From NCBI RefSeq assembly GCF_964355755.1, contig NC_092676.1:23914288-23978287 (forward strand): a stretch of DNA of 64,000 bases. The letters are read 5' to 3'. How positions within the stretch are numbered: the stretch's first letter is position 1; each line of letters begins with the position of its first letter. The position numbers and the translations under genes are program-made. The stretch is from Antedon mediterranea. Taxonomy: Eukaryota; Echinodermata; Crinoidea; Comatulida; Antedonidae. A model generated the notes under the pieces. It was given only the letters and a program-made list of their open reading frames with translations, had not been told where the DNA came from and made no database searches. Below are positions 36,564 through 48,332 of this stretch, piece by piece.

Positions 36564-38393
36564 CAGCGTTGCCAGCGATAAAATTTAAATTATGCCGTAT
36601 CCTGTCTCAAATAATGCCAGATTGGGAAAAATAATGCCAGATCCCCAAAATGTGGCCCTAAAGAGCGCCACCAACGGTTGTATGTCTAATAAACGTTTGT
36701 AAAACCCCAACTGACACAAAATAGGGCCTAAATTGTATCCCTATGTCGTTCAAAAATTGTATTTTACTAATAATTCTAAAAATATCTGGGGTGCGAAAAT
36801 GGTAATTGCAAATGACACAAACACCAACCCACGAACCCTTCTCCCCCCCCCCCCCACCCCCAAAAAAACCTGTTACAGCCATGGAAATTTAGAATTTTTG
36901 AGCTGAAATATGAGAGCTGCTCGATCTTTGCACTTAATTTCAAATATGAAAGGATCTTAGCCCACCATAATTAGAAAATGGCAATTATAATTTAAAATAG
37001 GAAATAAAAATATATATTAAGTGTCTCCAGGACCTCAGCCCCACAATGGTTGATAAGAAAATTTTGAAAAATGCTGATGGCCGGAAATGCCACTTAATTT
37101 AAAATATGAAATAAAAATATATTTATTAGTGTCTCCAGGATCTTAGCCCACCATAGTTAAAAAATGGCAATAATTATAATTGAAAATAGGAAATCAAAAT
37201 ATATATTAAGTGTCTCCAGGACCAGCCCCACCATGGTTGGGACTGAGGTACAAACATTTGGAAAATAGAGCTGCTCGATGGCCGGAAAGGGCACTTAATT
37301 TCAGATATGAAATAAAAATATATTTATTAGTACCTCCAGGATCTTAGCCCACCATAGTTCGAAAATGGCAATTATAATTTAAAATAGGAAATAAAAATAT
37401 ATATTAAGTGTCTCCAGGACCTCAGCTCGTGGCTGGTGCTGAGGTAAGAAAATTTGGAAAAATAGAGCTGCTCAATAGGCGGAAATGGCACTTAATTTCA
37501 AATATGAAATAAAAATATATTTATTAGTACCTCCAGGATCTTAGCCCATCATAGTTTTGAAAATGGCAATTATAATTTAAAATAGGAAATAAAAATATAT
37601 ATTAAGTGTCTCCATGACCTCAGCCCCACCATGGTTGGGGCTGAGGTACAAAAAAATGGAAAAATAGAGCTGCTCGATGGGCGGAAATGGCACTTAATTT
37701 TAAATAAAAATTACCTCGCCCACATGGTCACTACTGGGGCTGAGAGGTGAAGAACATTTGGAAAAATAGGGTTGCTACGACGATGCAAATGGAACATAAT
37801 TTGAAATATGGAAAACAAATTCTCCTAGAAGAAATTCTTTTTAAAATTAGAGCTTCTAATTAGTTACTGGAAATTGCCATTTCAAGGGTTGGGGTAGGGG
37901 TGCGGCCACTTATAATTATGAACTGAAACAACAAAACCCCTTTCATAATGTTTTCGTTCAATTGTCTCTATATCTGGGGATCCAATAACCTGCATGGTCT
38001 CTGAAATAGAGCAACATAATTGGCCAATAGCTAGCCTCTTCGGATTTGTTGTGCTGCCTATATCGCACACACGGTAGTTTTCGAGCAGCCTTCCTATCCG
38101 AAGAGTCTATTTAAGTCCGAAACAAAAGGATGGAAGAGCTATTGTACGGAAAATCCGAACAGATCTGTTTTGTACGATATGATATTGTGTAAGGTGATAT
38201 GTATTAAATTGCAAGATTAAACAAAATATTTTATTTTTGTTCTGTGGTATATTATTTTTTTGGTTGTTCAAAAAACACAAAATTATGCCAGATTATGCTA
38301 AAAACGGCTAAATAATGCCGCGGCATTATGCCAGATGCCGTGGGCCTCTAAATAATGCCAAAAAGCATAATAATGCCAGAAATGGCAACTATG
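36564..38393. mobile_element. Non-autonomous hAT-like DNA transposon with internal tandem repeats
   Basis: AGTACGAT is exactly duplicated at 36556-36563 and 38394-38401, the 8 bp target duplication of hAT elements. The element starts CAGCGTTGCCA and ends TGGCAACTATG, giving imperfect 11 bp terminal inverted repeats of hAT form. ATAATGCCAGA motifs cluster just inside both ends. The interior holds a dimeric tandem repeat. No transposase frame is present. A poly-C run lies at about 36842-36857. The length is 1830 bp. Confidence 0.8.
36930..37790. repeat. Dimeric ~195 bp tandem repeat inside hAT-like element
   Basis: About four copies of a 190-197 bp unit, marked by ATATTAAGTGTCTCCA at about 37016, 37205, 37402 and 37597. 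Each unit is itself two related halves with TCTCCAGGACCTCAGCCC and CTCCAGGATCTTAGCCC. The array lies wholly within the element. Confidence 0.85.
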
Positions 38394-38401
38394 AGTACGA
38401 T

Positions 38402-40409
38402 ATAGGCCTAAGCAATACGTTTTTAACACGTGAAACCCCGGCTAAAAGGAGGCATCTCTATGAAACGGACACTTCAATCAAGCGAACGATAGGCAATATA
38501 TATATATGGCGACTGTGTTTAAACTCAATGTACATTTTGTCCCCTTCATTTCACATCTGGTGTTTTGCTGTATTTTAAAACCTAGCTAAACTAACAAGTT
38601 TGTTGTATGCGAAGTCATGCGTTTAAAAAATATTTCTTGATATACATTTTTTTTATACATTAATATTCATGATCGTCTTTTTTTCTTCAGAATATTAACA
38701 GCATTCAGGTAATCCAGTGCATTTCGTACGTATAACTATGTAGGCCTATCTTTTGCAAATACAGTGTATAACAAAATCTTAATTTATAAAACATGAGGTT
38801 TTTATTTTTAATTTCGTCTAATTGGATCACTCAAACCCTCCTGTCTAATAAAAGAAACGTTTAACGTAATCATCACCTAAATAGACCACCAGAACGTAAT
38901 AATTGTTCTTTTAAACAGGTCGTTTGCCAAACATTGGCTAATCTGCACAAGCAATGCATCGGCATGCACAGAGTGTCTAAATTAAATGTTGATGGTAAAT
39001 GTTGACCAATAATAATACACAGTTCTTTTATGGCGTTGGTGTGCTCTCCAACACCTGAGCAAGCGCTAAGCCCATTCAGCAGGCGCGAAACGTTTACCTT
39101 ACAGTCTTCCTTCAAACATACCGTGTAATTAATGTTTGGACAGGCACAATGTTACGCTATTGACTGAGTAATTAGTAAACTAGTGCCAATATCAACCAAA
39201 CAGTAATTAAACTGATAGTTTTAACAAAGCAGTTTGAAGTACATTATGTAAATAACATTTTATTGTACAGCGTATTCATTTCGGTATCCATACAAAACAT
39301 TTGGATTTACTCGTTTAGTTAGATTACTTATTCAATTGGTCAAATCCCTCGCATCTTTTATTATCTTTGTAGAGAATCAACTGTAGGCCTATATACTTTA
39401 GCACACCTGGGATGACGCGGAACAAGTGGATTACACTTGAGTGTTATTGTAGTGCCTATTCTTGAATTAATTGGATTTTATAACGAGTGTAGCACGTCTT
39501 TTCAAGTTTGGTAAAGTTGCGATTATGAATAAAAGAAAGGAAACGATGGGATCAAAAAAACGTTTAGAAATGTACACATCACACGTGTTTGACTAAACTA
39601 ACCCAAAAATGCAAAACAAATCAAACTAAATAAATAATTCAATTTATTATCATGAATAATTGATAATAACTTATTGATTTATTTCAATTCAAAAGCAAGT
39701 AGTAACATTATAAATTATAATATAACTATAATGAAAAGTAAATGTCATCACAGACAAACAGGAATGTAGCCTATATATAATTATTTTATTCTAATATTTA
39801 AGATTTTATATAGGAAATACTAGTACACAAGCAAGAGAAATATCAAAATACGTAACTTTATGAAATTTACAAAGCCTACAATGCACAATATTATATTCCG
39901 GATTAATAATACAAAGATATTATAGTAAACCAATATCTCTATGGTAACACATAATAGTTTGTAGTAATTAGGTTATAGCCATTGAATGTACGCTGCTAAA
40001 AGTAGCCATTCAATAGAGGGCGATAAGCAGCTGTTTTGGTAATTTTTTTTAATGAATTAGCGAAGAAAAATCCCACAACAGTTATTACTTCGTATTTATA
40101 GAAACATTGAAAAACAGGTATGGAATTTTTTTTAATGTATCGATCATGTGTAAAAGAAGAGACGTTTGCGGAACAAATTAGAAACCCGTTAAAAGTAGTT
40201 AGTTTGCCATACCATTAAATATCAAAAAACGTTTACAGTATATATTGCTGCACGTTGTAAATGCAAAGTTAAATACAAAGTTTACAATGGTGAAAGTTGT
40301 ACAAAAATAGATAGAATGTCATATATTATGAATAATACATAGGGGTCCTAATGTTTAGAGACCGGAAAAAAGATATATTGGCCTTGGCATATTGAGCCTT
40401 GTCGATAGT
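38402..40409. other. Intergenic DNA between hAT element and P450 cluster
   Basis: No exon or element recognised. An 80-codon minus-strand frame at 38873-39115 has a balanced composition with several Cys but no domain I recognise and no convincing splice partners. Confidence 0.5.
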
Positions 40410-42684
40410 CTATTTCTTAGCTAATATATCAAACTTGTTTGGAACGATTACATCCATAATTATTGAACTATCGTCAAGGCTAGGAAGCTTGTTTCCTTCA
40501 ACGCCTGAGAGATGAAATCGCTTGAAAATCATTACCAGGAACATCCCAAGTGCTGTCATCGACATTTCCTCAGCTGGACATTTTCTCAAACCTGGCGATA
40601 ACAAAAACTTTTATTTATTATAACTTTGAGTATCCTAAATTCAAGAAAATAATGGGGGAAAAAATGGTAATATTATTTAACATGTATTTGTGATATGATC
40701 AACGAATAAAAGTGGTAGATTACTGAACAAAAGAGAAAATAAAACTGTAACCCATACTTGTAATGACACTTATATATAATAATTCAAAGTGCCGAAAATG
40801 GAGCAACGAATTTTCTATTGATACTGGGTCAGATCATACTAGAAAATCTCACAAAATGCGGTATAATCCACACATCTTACCTGATCCAAATGGCATAAAG
40901 CCAGGCGGATCGTTCTCCATGTCCAACCAACGTTCAGGTTTGAAAGCTAACGGCTCTGGCCAAGATTCTGCGTCATGATTTGGTCCCCAAAGGTTTGAGA
41001 AAATGATAATACCCTTCTTAAATGTGTATCCTTCAAATTGTGTGTCCTTACTTGAACGACGCGGCAATAATTGACCAAATGGGGTAGCCAGTCTCAAAGA
41101 TTCCTGTAGAAAAATAATTTAGTGTTTGATTATTTTTATCATTTTCTTGGAGGCCATCTTCCACTAACAATAGATAGTTTACGTAGAACATACATTATAC
41201 ACATAAACATAGCATTAGTAGGCCCACTACATAATTACAATGTATAATTGAGAGGTACTTATAGTGAAGATGATGCTCAAAATGTTAAGAATTATCAACC
41301 TTGATAACTGCATTCAGATACGGCATTTTCCTAATTACGCTTTCCGAAACATCATCGACATCCGATATAAAGCGGTCTATCTCCTCGCGTATCTGAAATA
41401 ATTACGGTATATGTGTTAATACGGAGGGGTGCGTAAAGTTACATGAAAATCAAATATTAACTAGTTAAATATTAACTTAAAGACATTTTTTATTTACTAT
41501 TTATAAGACTATAGACTTGAAACTGAAATTTACAATACCTTATCTTGAACATCACTGTGCTGTATTATGAACACAATAGTCCACTGAATTGCACTGCTCA
41601 GGCAATAGTAAAACGGAAAGAGATGCTTAACATTGTTAACAATCTCTTTCACATCCAATGTGGTTTCCCCAACACCTCCTAAGTAACCGTCTATCAGATC
41701 TTGGATGGTATCTTTCTTGAAGGTTTCGCGATGCGAGTCGATAAACGGCTGCAACGCGGTTTCCAGTCGGCCATGATCTTGGCGCATGGATGTGTACATT
41801 GGTGTTCTCCAAAACCATTGTACAATATTCGCTGGCGATCCCTTAAACCTGTGATTGATATTGCTCACGAGTGTCTCCTCTAATTTGTGAAATTTCTCAT
41901 CGTCATAGTCGAATCGTTCACCTCGGTTGATTGTGGATGCTAGTAGAATATTACAGACAGCCTGGTTCAGAAGATCACTGGCGTTGACAAGCTCGTTCTT
42001 GCCAAAGACAGTACTGACTGCTTTAGCCTCTTTCTTTATTAGACCCTCTATGTCCATACATTTTAATACCTCTTGTAAAAATGGTTTTCTTTCTTCTGCG
42101 CCTCCTAACCAGTCTTCCCACGAAATACTTCCTACAAATATTCAAATAAAAAGAAATCTCTTGCAAATATAATAAAAGTTACTTTTTGCCTACTGTACTC
42201 TTTTGTTAAATGCTATACCATTAATGCAAACTTATGGTGACTAAATTTTAAGAAATTCCATGAAGTCAAATAAACTAAGTGTGTAGGTGTTATAACCATA
42301 ACCTTATAATTAACATGAATTGATTGGTTGATTGCTCAGTCTTATCTTATCTACTATGCTTATCTACAACATACTTATTAGGCCTACATTACCTGCAAAT
42401 CCGATCTTCTCTAGTACCGCAGGCCTCCACCTATCTCTGCTGAAGTTATTGTCATTTTCTGATCCAGGTTCATAAGCCTTCTCAAGTACACTAGCACCGC
42501 TAAGTACGATAACATCTCCCACTGGGCCAAAATTTATCTTAAATACTGGTCCGTATTCCTTGCTCCATCTAGTATACGTCTTTGGAGGTTTACCTTCATA
42601 TTTAATTTGGGGTATATGTCCTAATATCAAAGATTTCGGCGGTCCTCGCAATTTCTTGCCCGATTCTTCGCTTTCTGTAGCCAT
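40410..42684 (-). CDS. Atypical cytochrome P450, gene 1 of 3
   Basis: Five exons (42684-42393, 42131-41539, 41392-41300, 41103-40881, 40591-40410) give 460 residues. P450 landmarks are the K-helix E-x-x-R (ESLR, start of exon 4), FKPERW, and the heme loop FGSG|LRKCPA spliced across exons 4/5, with Cys405 as the proximal ligand. Two features are odd. The N-terminus goes from MATESEESGKK straight into the proline hinge, with no membrane anchor. The I-helix site, where AGxDT(T) should be, reads about PFYYCL (270-275), so the usual acid and threonine are missing. Loss of that pair is known in P450s that rearrange peroxides (CYP74, thromboxane and prostacyclin synthases), so a non-monooxygenase role is possible but unproven. 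A CACGTG and a CACGC core lie about 115 bases upstream. Substrate unknown. Confidence 0.92.
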
Positions 42685-43755
42685 GTTATGTTGTTGATTT
42701 CAAAATGTCTAATGATCAGATCTTACTGTAGAAAATCTGAATAATCCGACAACTATTCAATTTAAATATTCGTCGGAAAGCCAGGATCAATGAGAGGAGC
42801 ACGTGACCACGCTATTTAACCTATGAAATCATGCATAGCGCTTTATAATTTAAAACGGAAAAACGTAATAGATAAGCGATGCCGAAATCACATTTTCTAT
42901 AGTTACCAGTCTCTCGCACTGAAAAAAACACCTCATACGCGGGGTTCCAACCCAAAAGCACACAGCGTAAAGTAGGCACAGAAGCTCCGATGGAAACGTT
43001 TTCATTTAGAAATTAATTGTACGTCGATAGATGAGAATTTCTCCATTGTTAAGTGTTCTTAGTTTTATTTTATTAACTATTTATATTAATTATTTAATTG
43101 CAAATGTGAAACGAAACATTTTTATTATCGTAACACGGAAACGATTATATAAAATAACAATCGGCATGTACGGTAAACAACAGTGCAGTATTTATACCAT
43201 TTATAGTAGGCCTACCATATTTATATCTAACGTAATAACCACAACCTCAACAGTCAATGAATATAAATACAGTAATATGAAATCCTAGAAAAATATAAAG
43301 CGATGTTATAGCCGAAAACATCTTATTCACGGGTGATAGCAATATACATAAATTAGTATATATTGATTCGAGAAATGAAACTCGTTCAAACATTACAACT
43401 ATAGGAGAATTCTAGCCTAAGTTACATTTTGTTTCGTCTCAAATGTTTGAAAGAAGTAGGATACTGCACCTTCAACCTCCCACCATCGGATACGAATAAT
43501 CCATCTTCGGTTAGGATTATCTCTCCCTTACCCTAACACCCCCCTCCCTCCCCTGCTAAAGGATCTTCTAATATCTCACCAATATCTTTGATCATCTCAT
43601 ACGAAGTTAAATAAGAAACATTTTTCCAGTACAATTGCTCAAATTAGCCTATTGATATAGGTCTCCGTATAAAATACATTATGTTCTCTGTTAAATCACA
43701 GAAAAAAATAGTTTCAATTAGTCTCATTTTAAATGTGATCAAAACAGATATTTGC
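42685..43755. other. Spacer between P450 genes 1 and 2
   Basis: Contains the putative promoter of gene 1 (CACGTGACCACGC near 42800) and the downstream flank of gene 2. The 85-codon plus-strand frame at 43031-43288 has no recognised domain. Confidence 0.5.
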
Positions 43756-45850
43756 TCAGTTAATCTCTGACAATAATCTGTTTGTAGCAAGTATATTAAA
43801 CTTGTTTGGAAGGATGGTGTCCGTCAGCATGAAGCTGTCGTCCAGGCTAGGAAGCTTTTCTCCATCGACGCCTGCCAGATGAAATCGCTTGAAAATCATT
43901 ACCAGGAACAGGCGTAGTGCCGTCATCGACATTCCCTGTGCTGGACATTTTCTCAAACCTGGTGATGAAAATTTCCAACATATTAGTATACAAACATTAA
44001 AAACAAAATCAATGTTTACATTAAAAGTCATGGGAAAAGAGCAAGCAAAGTTTCTAATATAAGATCACGCTATATTGGCAAATCTGAGAAACGTTCAAAT
44101 CAAAATCTTACCTGATCCAAATGGCATAAAGCCAGGCGGATCGTTTTCCATGTCCAACCAGCGTTCAGGTTTGAAAGCTAACGGCTCTGGCCAAGATTTT
44201 GCGTCATGATTTGGTCCCCAAAGGTTCGAGAAAATTGGCGTACCCTTCTTAAATGTGTATCCTTCAAATTGCGTGTCCTTAATTGGACAATGCGCCATTA
44301 ATTGACCAATTGGGGTGGCCAGTCTCAAAGATTCCTGTAAAAATAAATATAAGTAGGCCTATGTTATTTCGTGGTTGGTTCTCACATGGACGCAACACAA
44401 TGACGTATACGCGCAGTTTAGTGGGAACCAAGCTTACAGTTTCTTGTGTCGATAAAAAAAGTAAGATCGCGCGTATGTTGATAACAATGATTAATGATTA
44501 AAGACTATATTCACCTTGATAACTGCGTTTATATACGGCATTTTGCTAACTATTATATCTTCGGAGATATCCTCTAGGTCCATTATATATCGGTCAATCT
44601 CCTCATGCACCTTAAACAAAAGATTAGTCAATTTATACGACGAAGAGAGGTGATTTATCACAACAACGTATTAACATGATGTTATTGCATTTACCCCCGC
44701 ATTTACCGTAGGAATAATAATAATAATAGATTTTATACGTAATACCTTATCCTGAACATCACTATGCTGTATGATGAACAAAATAGTCCACTGTATTGCA
44801 CTGCTAAGAGAGTAGAAAAACAGAAAGAGATGCTTAACATTGTTGACAATCTCGTTCACATCTAAAGAGGTTTCCCCAACACCTCCTAGGTAACCGTCTA
44901 TCAGATCTTGGATGGTATCCTTCTTGAAGGTTTCCCGATGCGAGTCGATATACGGCTGCAACGCAGTCTCCAATCGGCCGTGATCGTATCGCATAGCGTT
45001 GAAGAGTGGTGTGCTCCAAAGCCATTGCAGAACATTCACTGGTGATCCTTTAAACTTGTGTTGACTGTTGCTCACAATTATCTCCTCTAGTTTGTGAAAT
45101 TGCTCATCTGTATATTCAAATCTTTCACTTCGGTTGATTGTGGATGCAAGTAGAATATTATTGTTTGCTTGGTTCAGAAGATCGCTGACGTTGACAAGTT
45201 CGTCACCATACAAAACGGTGCAGACTTCTTTGGCCTCTTTCTTTATTAGACCCTCTATGTCCATACGTTTAAATACCTCTTGTAAAAAATGCTTTCTGTC
45301 TTGTGCGCCCTCTAACCAGTTTTCCCACGAGATACTTCCTGCATATCAATATTAAACAAGATTAAAGCCGATTGGTTGATCATAAATACTGTAATCTGTG
45401 TTATTTTGATGTCAGATTAGAAAATTATGTAGGCTTGTGATTTAACTGTGGTTGTGAACTAATTTCAAATTTAAAATATATGTAGGCCTATATAATATAA
45501 ATATATTTGATTAGCTTACCTACAAATCCGATTTTCTCTAGTGCCGGAGGCCTCCACCTATCTCTGAAGTTATTGTCATTTTCAGAGTCAGATTCATAAG
45601 CCTTCTCAAGTACACTGGCACCGCTAAGTACGATACCGCTTCCCATTGGGCCTAGACCTACTTCAAAAACTGGTCCAAATTCATTGCTCCATCTTGTCCA
45701 TGTCCTTGGAGCTCTCCCCTCAGATCGAATTTGGGGTAAATTTCCTACTAAGTAATATTGTGCTGGTCCTGATAAATCCTTTGAAGCTCCCGAAACCGGA
45801 CATTTAGTAGGCTTTGTATTTGAGTCTTCGTTTTCGCTTTGTGTAGCCAT
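43756..45850 (-). CDS. Atypical cytochrome P450, gene 2 of 3
   Basis: Five exons (45850-45520, 45338-44746, 44610-44515, 44334-44112, 43958-43756) give 481 residues, closely similar to gene 1. Exon 2 (593 nt) and exon 4 (223 nt) have the same lengths as in genes 1 and 3. ESLR, FKPERW and FGSG|LRKCPA (Cys419) are present. The I-helix reads about LFFYSLSSAIQW (283-294): the acid is replaced by Tyr and the alcohol is Ser rather than Thr. There is no N-terminal hydrophobic anchor; the first 40 residues are polar, with a CPVSGASKD stretch not found in genes 1 and 3. The C-terminus is extended (NRLLSEIN) relative to gene 1. Intron 3 contains a fragment of MITE family C. It probably arose with gene 1 by recent tandem duplication. 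Substrate unknown. Confidence 0.92.
44385..44435. mobile_element. Fragment of MITE family C in P450 gene 2 intron 3
   Basis: TAGTGGGAACCAAGCTTACAG matches the right end of the full element at 52815-52997; only this end is recognisable here. Confidence 0.6.
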
Positions 45851-46882
45851 TGTTGATTTAATATACAGTATGCTTGATTTCCGGACTTGTTATGCCGGAT
45901 GAGTTCGACTGATCGTCATGGCATGGATTAATGCTTCGCTGTTTCATGGCCATCGTATAAATAATTCTTTAATTACAATATTTTTCAGATACTTACCGAC
46001 AGTGAGTTGTAAAACTCCTGGTACTGGTAGGCCGACATATTTTTGTTTGTATATAGGCCTATAAGCACGTTTTAGTAGATATGTTATAATGCATCATTTG
46101 CGCCGCTACATGAAATTGTACGTTTGACATTCAGGTTTTTTTCTTTAAGATCATATTTAATGTGAACTTGAAAGTGGTTTAAGGATAAACTGACTGAAAC
46201 ATTATCGTAATTTCGTAACATCACTGTATAACCACTGAACAGTCAACAAAACTAGCAATAGGCCTGCATAGACATATAGGGCAATATAACAATTCATCAT
46301 TGGAAATAAAATGAAATTTATGACGATGTTTTGTTTGTAAAAGACATTAAAACAACATAATAGAAAAAAAAACTTTATTATAAATTATCAATAAAATAAT
46401 TGTGAATAATAAGCAGTGGAGAAAGCTAAAAGAATTGAAAATATTAAAAATGTAGACATGGTTATTCACTTTGTTACTCTATCATTTTAAAATAATTGTG
46501 TTACTATGTTAGTATAAAATAGACTATGTGTAAACATCAATCAAATCATCTATCACATTAGCGTTCACTTTAATTTATCATAGGCCGTGTTTCTGCAGCC
46601 AAAAATTAACCGATAAACTGCCTGTGGAAACGGGGTTTAACCAGGGAGTTGTTATTAGAACAACTCCCTGGTTTAACCAATTTCATTTGAGAAAAATTAA
46701 CCGTTAATTATCTCATTCAAATCGGATAATTATCTGGAAAATGCGTAAATGTTTAACTTTTGATTGAAGGACAAATTATTGCGTTGTGATTGGGAAACAC
46801 TGCCATATTTATTTTTGGTCTGAATGTTAAATAAAATACACCTAGTATAAAATATTGATTTGGAATTCTCATTGTGGGAAGA
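45851..46882. other. Spacer between P450 genes 2 and 3 with strong hairpin
   Basis: No gene. A hairpin with 20-base arms (one mismatch) and a 5-base loop, around CCAGGGAGTTGTT, lies at 46634-46678, inside a longer region with AAATTAACC words on both sides. It may be a small palindromic element. Confidence 0.55.
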
Positions 46883-48298
46883 TTATTTCCTAAGTGTTGC
46901 AACAACGTTAAAGTTCTTTGGATGAGTTGTTCCGGCCTCCATGTAGACATCATCCAAAGTTGGTATTTTCTCTCCTTCGACACCTTTAAGATGAAATTTC
47001 TTGAAAATCGTCACTGTGAACATGCGCAGTGCTATCGGTGCAACCTTGTATCCGGCACATTTCCTCATACCTACAAAATATGACAAACATGTATGTGACA
47101 AACGTGACAAACATAATTATGACAGACAGTCCCACACAGTCATGCAAACCCATGTACAATACATTTACCGCGTAAAGGCTAATTTACACAGACGAGTGGT
47201 AACGGTAATAAAAAATATAGAATCTAATATTATTCCTTATGACCATTTACACACAACGCGGAGTAGACGGGCGGTTTCCGCTCAGGATTGATACAGATTC
47301 AACGCGGGACACGGTTTCCGCTTACCGTTACCGCTCGTCTGTGTACATTGGCCTTAACATGGAATGAACGCGAGTTGGTTGTTTATTTCGCGTAGGATTC
47401 GAGGTTTACATTCTCGAAAACACAGTTGGCAAATTTCGTAGATTACTTGATTGATTGCGCGTGTATCAAACGAATATCGCGCGAGATATTTAGTACCGTA
47501 CTGTATTTCAGCGTATCTTTTTTGGAGCACACTAAATTTACGTTGAACAAAAACAACTCACCCATAGTTAAATGTTACCATAAATGACTGGAGAGCCACT
47601 AGGCACTGTTTGTTTACACCTTTGGATCATGTCGGCCTTTTGTGGAAGTCGACATATTTATTCACAAGACTAATGTACAGCACAACTCAACTTTTTACAC
47701 AAGTTCGTAATATTACAAAATAAAAAAAACACCATATAAATACGAAAAGAAAACAATTTGAAAAGAATGTGACAGAATCCCTTCCATGTTCGATTACACG
47801 TGTCCGAAAACTATGAAGTATATTTACCTGAGCCAAATGGAATAAAACCATGTGGATATTCTTCCTTGCCTATCCAACGATCAGGTTTAAAAAGGAGTGG
47901 TTCAGGCCAGATTTCTGAATCGTGATGCGGTCCATAGATACTTGCGAAAACAGTAGTATCTTTCTTAACACGATAGCCCTCAAAGTTGACGTCACTGTGC
48001 GGACAGTGTGGCAGTATCTGGCCAACTGGTGACGCCAATCGTAAAGATTCCTAAAGTAATTTGAAAGAAATAGATTCTTCATAATTAAATGTAATCCGTT
48101 TAATAATTAAAGTCTAGGACTAATTAATAATATAACTGATGATTTAATGACAACAATAATGATGATAGATGATTAGAATATTTATAAATAGTGACGGAAG
48201 GAGATAATTGATGAAAATGTCGCCAAGGATTACCAATAGTAAATTAATCTCTGTGCTATCAGAAGTGGTAAAGGGCACACAGGCAAACTGTGTACACT

Positions 48299-48332
<34 letters not shown>

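Noticed and set aside
36658-36882. 74-codon minus-strand frame with a Gly run
   Set aside because: The Gly run comes from a poly-C tract inside the hAT-like element.
38873-39115. 80-codon minus-strand frame with several cysteines
   Set aside because: No recognisable motif, no partner exons, and no second copy in the window.
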